From assembly GCF_025837155.1 (NCBI RefSeq), contig NZ_CP107549.1, positions 3,224,001 through 3,288,000 of the forward strand: DNA of 64,000 nucleotides, read 5' to 3'. Shown piece after piece: positions 22,035 through 30,710 of the stretch; within the stretch, counting starts at the first letter, position 1; the number at the start of each line of letters is the position of its first letter. The notes under the pieces were generated by a model. That model worked only from the letters and a program-made list of their open reading frames with translations. It searched no databases and was not told the DNA's origin. Position numbers and translations under genes: made by a program. Source of the stretch: Pseudomonas sp. Z8(2022) (lineage in GTDB: Bacteria > Pseudomonadota > Gammaproteobacteria > Pseudomonadales > Pseudomonadaceae).

Positions 22035-23189
22035 TCAGGCGCGCTTGCCAACCTGCGCCTGCTGCACCGTCCAACCAGCCACCTGCTCGCTGAGGCTCAG
22101 GCCCAGGCCCGGACGGGTCGGTACCAGCATGCGTCCGTCGCGAATTTCGAGACGCTCGTTGAACAGCGGTTCCAGCCATTCGAAGTGCTCGACCCACGGC
22201 TCGCGCGCATGGCTGGCGGCCAGATGCACATGCAGTTCCATGGCGAAATGCGGCGCCAGGGTCATGCCGGCCTGCTCGGCCAGGGTCTGCACGCGCAGAT
22301 AAGGCGTGATGCCGCCGACCCGCGGCGCATCGGGCATGAGAAAATCGGCAGCGCGCTGGCGGATGAATTCCCAATGCTCGGCCGGGCTGGTGAGCATCTC
22401 GCCGGTGGCAATCGGCGTATCGAACAGGCGCACCAGCTCGGCGTGACCTTCGGCGTCGTAGCAGTCCAGCGGCTCCTCGATCCAGACCAGATCGAAGGGC
22501 TCCAGGCGGCGGCACATGCGCCGCGCAGTCGGACGATCCCATTGTTGGTTGGCATCGACCATCAGCGGGAAGCTCTCACCCAGATGCTCACGCACCGTGC
22601 CGACGCGGTGAATGTCCAGCGCCCAGTCGGGCTGACCGACCTTGAGCTTGATACCGCCGATACCCTTCTCGCGGGAGATATCGGTGTTCTTCAGCAATTG
22701 GTCGAGCGGCGTGTGCAGAAAGCCGCCGGAGGTGTTATAACAACGCACCGAGTCGCGATGACTGCCGAGCAGACGCGCCAGGGAAAGGCCGCTGCGACGC
22801 GCCTTGAGATCCCACAGGGCAACATCGAAAGCGCCGATGGCCTGGGTCGCCAGACCGCTGCGGCCGACCGAGGCGCCAGCCCAGCACAGCTTGTCCCAGA
22901 GTCTGGCGATATCGCTGGGGTTCTCGCCGATCAGGTTCGGTGCCACTTCCAGAGCATGGGCGAACTGACCTGGACCGCCCGCGCGCTTGGAATAGCTGAA
23001 ACCCAGGCCGCGATGGCCATCGCGCGTCTCGATCTCGGCGATCAGGATGGCGATCTCGGTCATCGGCTTCTGCCGGCCGGTCAGCACCTTGGCGTCGCTG
23101 ATCGGATTGGCCAGCGGCAGGGCTACCGAGCGCAGGCTCAGCCAGGCAATGCGGTCGTCGTCGGCGGATGGGGTGGCGCTATCGGTCAT
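22035..23189 (-). CDS. L-talarate/galactarate dehydratase (enolase superfamily)
   Basis: 384 residues from ATG 23189, preceded by GAGGAG. It strongly resembles the Salmonella L-talarate/galactarate dehydratase: PVSDAKVLTGRQKP-like N-terminus (here PISDAKVLTGRQKPMTE), FSYSKRAGG, ASVGRSG, CYNTSGGFLHTPLDQ, GIGGIKLKVGQ with the catalytic KxK, MVDANQQWDR, WIEEPLD, ATGEMLTS and LAPHFAMELHVHL with the catalytic His. The product is 5-keto-4-deoxyglucarate (or its epimer), the same as for GarD. This gives the cluster two unrelated enzymes able to act on galactarate. Confidence 0.9.
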   Translation of the reverse strand: MTDSATPSADDDRIAWLSLRSVALPLANPISDAKVLTGRQKPMTEIAILIAEIETRDGHRGLGFSYSKRAGGPGQFAHALEVAPNLIGENPSDIARLWDKLCWAGASVGRSGLATQAIGAFDVALWDLKARRSGLSLARLLGSHRDSVRCYNTSGGFLHTPLDQLLKNTDISREKGIGGIKLKVGQPDWALDIHRVGTVREHLGESFPLMVDANQQWDRPTARRMCRRLEPFDLVWIEEPLDCYDAEGHAELVRLFDTPIATGEMLTSPAEHWEFIRQRAADFLMPDAPRVGGITPYLRVQTLAEQAGMTLAPHFAMELHVHLAASHAREPWVEHFEWLEPLFNERLEIRDGRMLVPTRPGLGLSLSEQVAGWTVQQAQVGKRA

Positions 23190-23504
23190 GACTGACTCCT
23201 CGTCGTGAAACTCGGCACCCCGCAGGGCTGCCGAAAAATGGGCAACCCGAGTCAGATTACGATGATTGCGCAATCATTCAAGCATTGAGACCAACGAGAT
23301 CGATGCCCGCGCAGGCGCACCGCCAACAGCCGCCGAGCGGCTTGTCTACTGGCTCGCGAGGCGCACCGGCGAAACGGCAGGAGAGGCTCCCGCAGGGCCC
23401 CGGGGCAAAGGCGAACGAGACGCTTTGACAGCGGCCACAACTGCAACTAAGGTGCCTCTCTTGCCTATTCCCAGGCTCTTCCCCGCTTGCCAAGGAAACG
23501 GAAT
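23190..23504. promoter_or_regulatory. Intergenic region with perfect palindrome ATGATTGCGCAATCAT
   Basis: This 315-base divergent region holds no credible gene. At 23262-23277 lies the perfect 16-base palindrome ATGATTGCGCAATCAT, whose arms are the same hexamers as in the repeat before the LysR gene. It is about 75 bases upstream of the dehydratase start. The side facing the efflux genes shows nothing recognisable beyond the ribosome-binding site AAGGA. Confidence 0.55.
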
Positions 23505-24659
23505 ATGTTGCTCCGTCGCATGCTCATCATGCTCGGCGTGGTACTCGTCGTGGTGCTCGCCCTCGCCGCCTACAAAGGCTTCTCCATCTACCAGCAGATC
23601 CAGATGTTCTCGGCGCCGCAGCCGGCCATCAGCGTGTCCGCCGCCCGCGCGGAGGAACAGCCGTGGCAGGGACGTCTGCCGGCCATCGGTACGCTCAAGG
23701 CATTCCAGGGCGTGGACCTGGCTGCAGAGGTGGACGGCATCGTCCGCGAGGTGATGTTCGAGTCGGGGCAGAAGGTCGCCCAGGGCCAGCCGCTGATCCA
23801 GCTCGACAGCGAAGTGGAACGCGCCAGCCTGGCCACCGCCGAAGCCGAGCGCAGCCTGGCCCAGGTCGAGTTCGAGCGCGGGCGCAGCCTGGTGAGTCGG
23901 CAGAACATCTCCAAGAGCGAGTTCGACCGCCTGTCCTCGACCCTGCAGAAGGCCACCGCCAGCGTCGCGCAGTTCAAGGCGCAGCTGGAGAAGAAGCGCA
24001 TCAGCGCACCGTTCGCCGGCACCATCGGCATTCGTCAGGTCGATACCGGCGACTACCTCTCGCCGGGTGCCACCATCGCCACCCTGCAGGATCTGTCGCG
24101 CCTGCACGTCGACTTCTTCCTGCCCGAGCAGCGCGCGCCACAGCTGCAGGTCGGCCAACCGGTTCGCCTGAACGTCGCCGCCTATCCGGGCGAGCAGTTC
24201 GAAGGCCAAATCGCCGCGATCAATCCCAAGGTGGAGAACGAAACCCGCAACCTGCAGGTTCGCGCCACCCTGAGCAACCCGGACGAGAAACTGCTGCCGG
24301 GCATGTTCGCCAACCTGGAAGTGCTGCTGCCGGATGACCAGCCGCAGATCGTCGTGCCGGAAACCGCCATCACCTACACCCTCTATGGCAACTCGGTGTA
24401 CGTGGTGAAGGAAAAACAGGACGACGACGGCAAGGTGGTCAAGGACGCAGACGGCAATGCCCATCTGATCGTCGAGCGGCGCTTCGTCGAGACCGGCGAG
24501 CGGCGTGCCGGCCGTGTGGTGATTCTCAAGGGCCTGCAGGCCGGCGAGCAGGTGGTCACCTCCGGCCAGCTCAAGCTGGACAACGGCTCCCACGTCGCCA
24601 TCGTCGACGATCCGGCACTGCAGCTGGAAACTGGCGAACCGGCCGCAACCGAGCAGTAA
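23505..24659 (+). CDS. RND efflux periplasmic adaptor (membrane fusion protein)
   Basis: 384 residues. An N-terminal membrane anchor (MLIMLGVVLVVVLALAAY) precedes the lipoyl/biotinyl half-motifs (LAAEVDGIVREVMFESGQKV and ISAPFAGTIGIRQVDTGDYL) on each side of an alpha-helical hairpin, then beta-barrel and membrane-proximal domains. It links the RND pump to an outer-membrane channel. ATG 23505 is chosen for its AGGA spacing over an upstream TTG. It pairs with the pump gene downstream across a 207-base repeat-containing gap. No outer-membrane factor gene follows, so a channel encoded elsewhere must be shared. Confidence 0.9.
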   Translation: MLLRRMLIMLGVVLVVVLALAAYKGFSIYQQIQMFSAPQPAISVSAARAEEQPWQGRLPAIGTLKAFQGVDLAAEVDGIVREVMFESGQKVAQGQPLIQLDSEVERASLATAEAERSLAQVEFERGRSLVSRQNISKSEFDRLSSTLQKATASVAQFKAQLEKKRISAPFAGTIGIRQVDTGDYLSPGATIATLQDLSRLHVDFFLPEQRAPQLQVGQPVRLNVAAYPGEQFEGQIAAINPKVENETRNLQVRATLSNPDEKLLPGMFANLEVLLPDDQPQIVVPETAITYTLYGNSVYVVKEKQDDDGKVVKDADGNAHLIVERRFVETGERRAGRVVILKGLQAGEQVVTSGQLKLDNGSHVAIVDDPALQLETGEPAATEQ

Positions 24660-24713
24660 GGTTCGCCTCCAGTCGTAATGCTGTTCAACCAAGCGTCGAC
24701 CAGCGCGATTGAT

Positions 24714-24809
24714 CCCCTCGCCCCTCAGGGGGGAGGGATTGGGGAGAGGACATAACGGGCCATACCGACTCTCTCTCCCTGCCCTTCTCCCATAGATGAG
24801 AGAGGGGCG
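24714..24809. repeat. Inverted purine/pyrimidine-tract repeat between the two efflux genes
   Basis: The gap between adaptor and pump contains CCCCTCGCCCCTCAGG near 24714 and its near reverse complement around GAGAGAGGGGCG at 24798-24809, with long GGGGAGAGG and CTCTCTCCCTGC tracts between. This low-complexity, self-complementary layout resembles dispersed intergenic repeats of gamma-proteobacteria. It could fold in the polycistronic mRNA and set the adaptor/pump ratio, but that is inference. Confidence 0.5.
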
Positions 24810-24866
24810 AAAAACGCGCGCAACTGCTGATAGACAGGCCGCCGCAGGGCGGCCAAGGAAATATCC

Positions 24867-27800
24867 ATGGCTTTTACCGATCCTTTCATCCGCCGCCCGG
24901 TGCTGGCCACCGTGGTCAGCCTGCTGATCGTCCTGCTTGGTTTCCAGGCGTTCAGCAAGCTGGTCATCCGCCAGTACCCGCAGATGGAAAACGCCCTGAT
25001 CACGGTGACCACCGCCTATCCCGGTGCCAACGCCGAAACAATCCAGGGCTACATCACCCAGCCGCTGCAACAGAGCCTGGCCAGCGCAGAAGGCATCGAC
25101 TACATGACCTCGTCGAGCCAGCAGAACCTGTCGACCATCTCCATCTACGCGCGCATCGGTGCCAACAGCGACCGCCTGTTCACCGAGCTGCTGGCCAAGG
25201 CCAACGAGGTGAAGAACCAGCTGCCGCAGGACGCCGAAGATCCGGTGCTATCCAAGGAAGCGGCCGACGCCTCGGCGCTGATGTACGTCAGCTTCTACAG
25301 CGACGAGCTGTCCAACCCGCAGATCACCGACTACCTGTCACGCGTCATCCAGCCCAAGCTGGCCACCCTGCCCGGCATGGCCGAAGCGCAGATTCTCGGC
25401 AACCAGGTGTTCGCCATGCGTCTGTGGCTGGACCCGGTGAAGATGGCCGCCTACGGCGTCACCGCCGGCGATCTCAACAGCGCCGTGCGCAAGTACAACT
25501 TCCTCTCCGCCGCCGGCGAGGTGAAGGGCCAGTACGTGGTTACCAGCATCAATGCCAGCACCGACCTGAAATCGGTCGATGCCTTCGGCGCGATTCCGGT
25601 GAAGACCGTCGGTGACACCCGCGTGCTGGTGCGTGACATCGCCCGCGTGGAAATGGGCGCAGCCAACTACGACTCGATCAGCTCCTTTGACGGTATTCCC
25701 TCGGTATATATCGCCATCAAGGGCACGCCGAGCGCCAACCCGCTGGACGTGATCAAGGAGGTGCGCAATGCCCTGCCGGAGCTGGAGGCGCAACTGCCGC
25801 CAAACCTCAAGGTGGCCATCGCCTACGACGCCACCCTGTTCATCCAGGCGTCCATCGACGAAGTGGTCAAGACCCTGGCCGAAGCGGTGCTGATCGTCAT
25901 CGTCGTGGTCTTCCTGTTCCTCGGCGCCTTCCGCTCGGTGCTGATCCCGGTGATCACCATCCCGCTGTCGATGATCGGCGTGCTGTTCTTCATGCAGCTG
26001 ATGGGCTACTCCATCAACCTGCTGACCCTGCTGGCCATGGTGCTGGCCATCGGCCTGGTGGTGGATGATGCCATCGTCGTGGTGGAGAACATCCACCGCC
26101 ATATCGAAGAAGGCAAGACGCCGTTCGATGCCGCCATCGAGGGCGCACGCGAGATCGCCGTACCGGTGATTTCGATGACCATCACCCTCGCCGCGGTCTA
26201 TGCACCCATCGGCTTCCTCGAAGGCCTGACCGGTGCGCTGTTCAAGGAGTTCGCCCTGACCCTGGCCGGCGCGGTGATCATCTCCGGCATCGTCGCCCTG
26301 ACCCTGTCGCCGATGATGTGCGCCAAGCTGCTGCGCCACGAGGAAAACCCCTCGGGCCTGGCCCATCGCCTGGACATGATCTTCGATCGGCTCAAGCAGC
26401 GTTATCAGAAGATGCTCCACGGCACGCTCAACACCCGGCCGGTGGTGGTGGTGTTCGCCGTGATCATCATGGCGCTGATCCCGGTACTGCTTTCCTTCAC
26501 CCAGAGCGAACTGGCGCCCGAGGAGGACCAGGGCGTGGTGTTCCTCTTCGCCAACGCGCCGCAGCCGACCAACCTCGACTACGTCAATGCCTACACCGAC
26601 CAGTTCGTGGAGGTTTTCAAGAGCTTCCCCGAGTACTACTCGTCGTTCCAGATCAACGGCTTCGACGGCGTGCAGTCGGGCATTGGCGGCTTCCTGCTGA
26701 CGCCCTGGAACGAACGCGACCGCTCACAGATGGAAATCCTTCCGGAGGTTCAGGCCAGGCTCAACCACATCCCCGGCCTGCAGATCTTCGGCTTCAACCT
26801 GCCGTCGCTGCCGGGTACCGGCGAGGGTCTGCCCTTCCAGTTCGTGATCAACACGCCGAACGACTACGAGTCGTTGCTGCAGGTGGCCGAGCGGGTCAAG
26901 GCACGCGCACAGGAGTCGGGCAAGTTCGCATTCCTCAACATCGACCTGGCCTTCGACAAGCCGGAAATCGTCGTCGACATCGACCGCGAGAAGGCTGCGC
27001 AAATGGGCGTGTCCATGGAAGATCTGGGCTCCACTCTGGCCAGCCTGCTTGGCGAGGGCGAAATCAACCGCTTCACCATCGACGGCCGCAGCTACAAGGT
27101 GATCGCCCAGGTCGAGCGCGCCTACCGTGAGAACCCAAGCTGGCTGGACAACTACTACGTGCGCAGCGAAAGCGGCAGCATGGTGCCGCTGGGTACGCTG
27201 ATCAGCCTCAGCGACCGGGCGCGGCCAACCAAGCTCAAGCAGTTCCAGCAGCTCAACTCGGCGATCATCGAAGGCGTGGCCATCGTCAGCCAGGGTGAGG
27301 CCATCGACACCATCACCGCCATCGCCCGCGAGGAAGCGCCGCGCGGCTACAGCTTCGACTATGCCGGCGCTTCGCGGCAGTACATCCAGGAGGGCAGCGC
27401 ACTGTTCGTCACCTTCGCCCTGGCCCTGGCGATCATCTTCCTGGTGCTGGCCGCGCAGTTCGAAAGCTTCCGCGACCCGCTGGTGATTCTGGTAACCGTA
27501 CCGCTGTCGATCTGCGGCGCGCTGATTCCGATCTTCCTCGGTTTCTCGACCATGAACATCTACACCCAGGTGGGCCTGGTGACGCTGATCGGCCTGATCA
27601 GCAAGCACGGCATCCTTATCGTCGAATTCGCCAACCAGTTGCGCCGTGAGGGCCTGCCGCTGCGCGAGGCCATCGAGGAAGCGGCCGCCATTCGCCTGCG
27701 CCCGGTACTGATGACCACTGCGGCGATGGTGTTCGGCATGGTGCCGCTGATCTTCGCCAGCGGCGCCGGCGCGGTGAGCCGCTTCGACATCGGCCTGGTG

Positions 27801-27917
27801 ATCGCCACCGGCATGAGCGTCGGTACGCTGTTCACCCTGTTTGTCCTGCCGTGCGTCTACAGTCTGCTGGCCAAGCCGGATGCCGAGCCGCTGGCGCAGG
27901 CCGTGCCCGCTCACTGA
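24867..27917 (+). CDS. RND efflux pump, HAE-1 type inner-membrane subunit
   Basis: 1016 residues, two repeats each with a first helix, a large periplasmic porter loop and five to six further helices. The proton-relay Asp pair is in LAIGLVVDDAIVVVENIHRH (TM4), and the start MAFTDPFIRRPVLATVVS is typical of the MexI/VexH-like branch. It would expel drugs, solvents or metabolites using the proton gradient together with the adaptor encoded upstream. No repressor gene lies next to the pair. Substrate unknown. Confidence 0.92.
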   Translation: MAFTDPFIRRPVLATVVSLLIVLLGFQAFSKLVIRQYPQMENALITVTTAYPGANAETIQGYITQPLQQSLASAEGIDYMTSSSQQNLSTISIYARIGANSDRLFTELLAKANEVKNQLPQDAEDPVLSKEAADASALMYVSFYSDELSNPQITDYLSRVIQPKLATLPGMAEAQILGNQVFAMRLWLDPVKMAAYGVTAGDLNSAVRKYNFLSAAGEVKGQYVVTSINASTDLKSVDAFGAIPVKTVGDTRVLVRDIARVEMGAANYDSISSFDGIPSVYIAIKGTPSANPLDVIKEVRNALPELEAQLPPNLKVAIAYDATLFIQASIDEVVKTLAEAVLIVIVVVFLFLGAFRSVLIPVITIPLSMIGVLFFMQLMGYSINLLTLLAMVLAIGLVVDDAIVVVENIHRHIEEGKTPFDAAIEGAREIAVPVISMTITLAAVYAPIGFLEGLTGALFKEFALTLAGAVIISGIVALTLSPMMCAKLLRHEENPSGLAHRLDMIFDRLKQRYQKMLHGTLNTRPVVVVFAVIIMALIPVLLSFTQSELAPEEDQGVVFLFANAPQPTNLDYVNAYTDQFVEVFKSFPEYYSSFQINGFDGVQSGIGGFLLTPWNERDRSQMEILPEVQARLNHIPGLQIFGFNLPSLPGTGEGLPFQFVINTPNDYESLLQVAERVKARAQESGKFAFLNIDLAFDKPEIVVDIDREKAAQMGVSMEDLGSTLASLLGEGEINRFTIDGRSYKVIAQVERAYRENPSWLDNYYVRSESGSMVPLGTLISLSDRARPTKLKQFQQLNSAIIEGVAIVSQGEAIDTITAIAREEAPRGYSFDYAGASRQYIQEGSALFVTFALALAIIFLVLAAQFESFRDPLVILVTVPLSICGALIPIFLGFSTMNIYTQVGLVTLIGLISKHGILIVEFANQLRREGLPLREAIEEAAAIRLRPVLMTTAAMVFGMVPLIFASGAGAVSRFDIGLVIATGMSVGTLFTLFVLPCVYSLLAKPDAEPLAQAVPAH

Positions 27918-28047
27918 CCTGAACACAGCTCCGTGTGCACCGCGGCTCCGATTAGCGCAAGCGGTGCGCACCGTTCAGGCAACCCGTAGCCCCGCCCTGC
28001 CCCTTCAGGTAAACGACAGAAGGTAGGCATTGACCCTTGCCATTTAT

Positions 28048-28066
28048 GTAATAAGAATTATTCTCA
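28048..28066 (+). promoter_or_regulatory. Putative Fur box
   Basis: GTAATAAGAATTATTCTCA, read on the other strand as GAGAAT-AATTCT-TATTAC, fits the hexamer-repeat form of Pseudomonas Fur boxes. It overlaps the likely -10 region of a promoter whose -35 is TTGACC at 28030-28035, and ends 30 bases before the next gene. Confidence 0.65.
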
Positions 28067-28096
28067 GTTATGCAATGACGGCCAAGGAGACCTGCC

Positions 28097-28324
28097 ATGA
28101 CCTACCTGATCGATGCCTGGCTGGACCGCCCGCATCCCTATCTGCGCATCCTCAACCGTGAAACCGGGGAAGTCTGCGCCATGCTGGAAGAAGAAGCGCT
28201 GGATGAACTGCGCGACCAGGGCGACTTGGACCTGCAGGAACTGAGTTCCAGTGAACCCATCGTGCTCAAGGAGCTGGTGCGCAGTCTGTTCCTCTACTGT
28301 TACGCAAGGGCCTTGCGCCCCTGA
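28097..28324 (+). CDS. Small conserved protein, probably iron-regulated
   Basis: 75 residues, acidic in the middle (EEEALDELRDQGDLDLQEL), no signal peptide or membrane segment. AAGGAG precedes the ATG. A Fur box overlaps the promoter. From its size, sequence character and position beside fklB I take it as the counterpart of P. aeruginosa PA4570, a small protein of unknown function reported among iron-starvation-induced genes; that link is from memory and not computed. A strong terminator follows. Biochemical role unknown. Confidence 0.75.
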   Translation: MTYLIDAWLDRPHPYLRILNRETGEVCAMLEEEALDELRDQGDLDLQELSSSEPIVLKELVRSLFLYCYARALRP

Positions 28325-28359
28325 CCGCTGCAACTGCATCGAACCACCAGCTGAAACGC

Positions 28360-28393
28360 AAACGGGGCGCCCTGTTACCAGGGCGCCCCGTTT
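28360..28393. terminator. Bidirectional hairpin between small gene and fklB
   Basis: AAACGGGGCGCCCTG (28360-28374), loop TTAC, CAGGGCGCCCCGTTT (28379-28393): a perfect 15-base stem. It has short T runs on both strands and serves two convergent genes. Confidence 0.88.
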
Positions 28394-28461
28394 CGCTGGA
28401 CAGTCATGCGGTCACGCAGGGTGCGCCGTACGCACCGAGGCGACAGTGTCTGTCCCGGACA

Positions 28462-29091
28462 TCAGAGAATGTCGAGCAGCTCGACATCGAATACCAGCAC
28501 GCTGTGAGGCGGGATGCTGCCAACGCCCTGAGCGCCGTAGGCCAGCTCGCTCGGCACGTGCAGACGCCACTTGCTGCCGGTACCCATCAGTTGCAGAGCC
28601 TCGACCCAGCCCGGAATCACACCACCGACCGGGAATTCAGCCGGCTGGCCGCGCTCGTAGGAGCTGTCGAACACGGTGCCGTCGATCAGGGTGCCGTGGT
28701 AGTGGGTACGTACCTGGTCCTCGGCGGACGGCTTGGCGCCCTCGCCGGCGACCAGCACTTCGTATTGCAGGCCGGAAGGCAGCACGGTCACGCCTTCACG
28801 CTTGGCGTTCTCGGCCAGGTAGGCACGGCCTTCGCCGGCAGCGGCTTCAGCCTTGGCAGCCGCCTCGGCCTGCATGATTTCGCGGATGACCTTGAAGCTG
28901 GCGCCCAGCTCGGCCTCGGAAACACGGCTGGCCTGGCCGGTGAAGGCGTCGGTCAGACCGGCGAGGATGGCGTTCAGGTCGACGCCGGGCGGCGGGTTGT
29001 CGCGCAACTGACCACCGAGTTGACGACCGATGCCGTAGCTGACGCGGCCCTCATCGGAGGACAGATCGGGGCTGAAGTTGAATTCGGACAT
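28462..29091 (-). CDS. fklB: FKBP-type peptidyl-prolyl cis-trans isomerase
   Basis: 209 residues. The N-terminal FKBP_N dimerisation domain starts SSDEGRVSYGIGRQLGGQL, then a charged Ala/Glu helix. The C-terminal FKBP domain runs from about residue 120 with VRTHYHGTLIDGTVFDSSYE, FPVGGVIPGWVEALQLM, and LAYGAQGVGSIPPHSVLVFD, which includes the aromatic active-site residues. FklB/FkpA-type proteins catalyse proline isomerisation and act as folding helpers; no signal peptide is visible, so this one is cytosolic (FklB rather than FkpA). Confidence 0.92.
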   Translation of the reverse strand: MSEFNFSPDLSSDEGRVSYGIGRQLGGQLRDNPPPGVDLNAILAGLTDAFTGQASRVSEAELGASFKVIREIMQAEAAAKAEAAAGEGRAYLAENAKREGVTVLPSGLQYEVLVAGEGAKPSAEDQVRTHYHGTLIDGTVFDSSYERGQPAEFPVGGVIPGWVEALQLMGTGSKWRLHVPSELAYGAQGVGSIPPHSVLVFDVELLDIL

Positions 29092-29222
29092 GAAAGGCTC
29101 CGCTTGGGGCTATGAAAAAGGCCGGCCAGCCTAGCACAGAAGCCCGGCGCGGCGTCACGGCGCATCGAGGCGGTGCTCGGCCAGGTTTCACTTACGCAGC
29201 TACCAGGCGGCGGATATGGCGA

Positions 29223-29525
29223 TCACCAGCCGGAGCGAAACGCGATGGGCACGCGTAGGCAGTTGTCAGTCGAGGGCATGCCGCACATCTCGTCGTGCAC
29301 CGAGTGATGCACCAGAAAAAACGGAATCACCGGTATTTCCTCCAGCATGTCGCGCGCATGCTCCACCGACCGCAGGTTCAAGGTACTGCCGTGCTCGTCG
29401 AGAATCAGATGCACGCGCCCCTCCATCCGTGCCTCGAGCAGATAGAGGCCGCCTTCGAGCGAGATCAGATTGAGTTCAGCGATGCGCCCGGCCCGGGCGT
29501 GAGCGGATAGATCGTGCAGATTCAT
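29223..29525 (-). CDS. Small conserved Pseudomonas protein (DUF6482-like)
   Basis: 100 residues from ATG 29525, which has AGGAAGG at good spacing; the frame stays open to 29600 but the extra part is low-complexity and AT-rich. It is a soluble protein with alternating beta-like segments (LNLISLEGGLYLLEARMEG, VHLILDEHG) and a Cys near the end (HDEMCGM). It resembles the short DUF6482-type proteins common in Pseudomonas, an assignment from memory and tentative. Function unknown. Its upstream region is unusually AT-rich and holds an inverted repeat. Confidence 0.7.
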   Translation of the reverse strand: MNLHDLSAHARAGRIAELNLISLEGGLYLLEARMEGRVHLILDEHGSTLNLRSVEHARDMLEEIPVIPFFLVHHSVHDEMCGMPSTDNCLRVPIAFRSGW

Positions 29526-29550
29526 CCGGACCTTCCTCTCGCCAGAATCA

Positions 29551-29564
29551 TACAACAAGTTGTA
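29551..29564. promoter_or_regulatory. Inverted repeat TACAAC-AA-GTTGTA
   Basis: A perfect 6+6 inverted repeat with a two-base spacer, 26 bases upstream of the 100-residue gene and inside an AT-rich tract. It is placed where a repressor would occlude the promoter. The cognate regulator is unknown. Confidence 0.45.
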
Positions 29565-29611
29565 CATCACAATTAAATGTATAATAAATGAAAAGCTCAA
29601 GCCCAGAAAGC

Positions 29612-29638
29612 AAAACGCCCGTCCTGTTGGGACGGGCG
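29612..29638 (-). terminator. Terminator of yqhA-like gene
   Basis: Stem CGCCCGTCC (29616-29624) / GGACGGGCG (29630-29638) with a five-base loop. Read on the minus strand it is followed by TTTTG, so it ends the minus-strand gene whose stop is at 29658. Confidence 0.85.
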
Positions 29639-29657
29639 CTCATAAAGCAGCCAGGAC

Positions 29658-30149
29658 TCAGTCGTGCTTGGTCAGCTTGTCCAGATAGCCCATGGCGAAT
29701 GCCGAGGCCACGAAGGTCAGGTGGATAATCACGTACCACATCAAATGGTCCGTTTCGTAGTTGCGCGCGTCCATGAATACGCGCAGCAGATGGATCGAGG
29801 AAATGGCCACGATCGATGCGGCCACCTTCATCTTCAACGAACTCGAATCCATCTTGCCCAGCCAGTTGAGCTTCTCCTTGCTCTCGTCGATATCCAGCTG
29901 CGAGACGAAGTTTTCGTAGCCGGAAATCATCACCATCACCAGCAAGCCACCCACCAGCGCCATGTCGATCAGCGACAGCAGCACCAGAATCAGGTCGGAC
30001 TCTGCCATGGCGAACACGTTCGGCAGGATATGAACGACTTCCTGGAAGAATTTCAGTGCCAGCGCCAGCAGACCCAGAGAAAGACCGAAGTAGATCGGCG
30101 CCAGCAGCCAGCGCGACGCGTACATGGCGTTTTCGATAAAGCGTTCCAT
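29658..30149 (-). CDS. YqhA/UPF0114 family inner-membrane protein
   Basis: 163 residues, about the same length as E. coli YqhA, with four membrane segments. The family start [18 protein letters not shown] and the central [11 protein letters not shown] plus [20 protein letters not shown] are recognisable. Members are inner-membrane proteins of uncertain function. ATG 30149 fits the family start; the frame remains open upstream to 30197 without support. A perfect DnaA box lies 80 bases upstream. Confidence 0.88.
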   Translation of the reverse strand: MERFIENAMYASRWLLAPIYFGLSLGLLALALKFFQEVVHILPNVFAMAESDLILVLLSLIDMALVGGLLVMVMISGYENFVSQLDIDESKEKLNWLGKMDSSSLKMKVAASIVAISSIHLLRVFMDARNYETDHLMWYVIIHLTFVASAFAMGYLDKLTKHD

Positions 30150-30228
30150 GGAAGACTCACTGAAGGAAGGGAAGAAAATCGCGGCGAGTATACCCATCGC
30201 CCGGCATCAGCAGAAGCGGCCGGCGCAT

Positions 30229-30237
30229 TGTGGATAA
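30229..30237 (-). promoter_or_regulatory. DnaA box upstream of yqhA-like gene
   Basis: TGTGGATAA, the exact complement of the consensus TTATCCACA. It lies in the 166-base gap between the yqhA-like gene and the gene upstream of it. Two more boxes occur 480 bases away. Confidence 0.5.
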
Positions 30238-30315
30238 CCACGGCAGCAGGTATATCCCGCGAATGCTCCGCGGCGCCTTGTTTCAGGCGTTTCGGCTGTT
30301 CCCGTCAGTGCCAGG

Positions 30316-30645
30316 TCAACTCTGGAAAGCATCAGAATGACTGCAGCGTTCGCCATTGAGGCGACGCAACTCGGCCTGCATGTGCAAGCGCCAGATCGGT
30401 GGCTCGCGGCATTCGACATAACCCTGCGAAATCAGGCTTTTGGCAATCGACTGAAGAACCCCTTCTGCGACAAAAGGCCCGTAGAACGGGCCTTGTGCCT
30501 TGATCGCAGAGGGTTGTGCGCCTGACATGCCGGCGGCACAGAGCAGTATCCAGCGTCCGTTGTTACCTGCCATCGGCCGGATCACGCATTCGATGCGAGT
30601 GACCAGGCCCAGGCATTGGCGGGTGAGGCAGAGGCTGCGCGGCAT
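30316..30645 (-). CDS. Conserved protein of unknown function
   Basis: 109 residues, small and basic with several Cys. The C-terminal half (GPFYGPFVAEGVLQSIAKSL then ISQGYVEC) looks like a conserved core, and codon usage matches neighbours. GAGGG precedes the ATG. It occupies the position of P. aeruginosa PA4575, between the yqhA-like gene and the LonB-like gene, which supports it being real. No domain is recognised and no function is proposed. Confidence 0.65.
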   Translation of the reverse strand: MPRSLCLTRQCLGLVTRIECVIRPMAGNNGRWILLCAAGMSGAQPSAIKAQGPFYGPFVAEGVLQSIAKSLISQGYVECREPPIWRLHMQAELRRLNGERCSHSDAFQS

Positions 30646-30710
30646 GGCGGCGACCCTCGCGGAATCCAGGCTTCAGCCTACACCCCGGGCGCCGCTACTG
30701 TGAAGCCAAA

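Noticed and set aside
23346..25070. 574-codon open frame on the minus strand
   Set aside because: It spans the adaptor gene, the repeat gap and the start of the pump gene on the opposite strand and has shadow-type composition.
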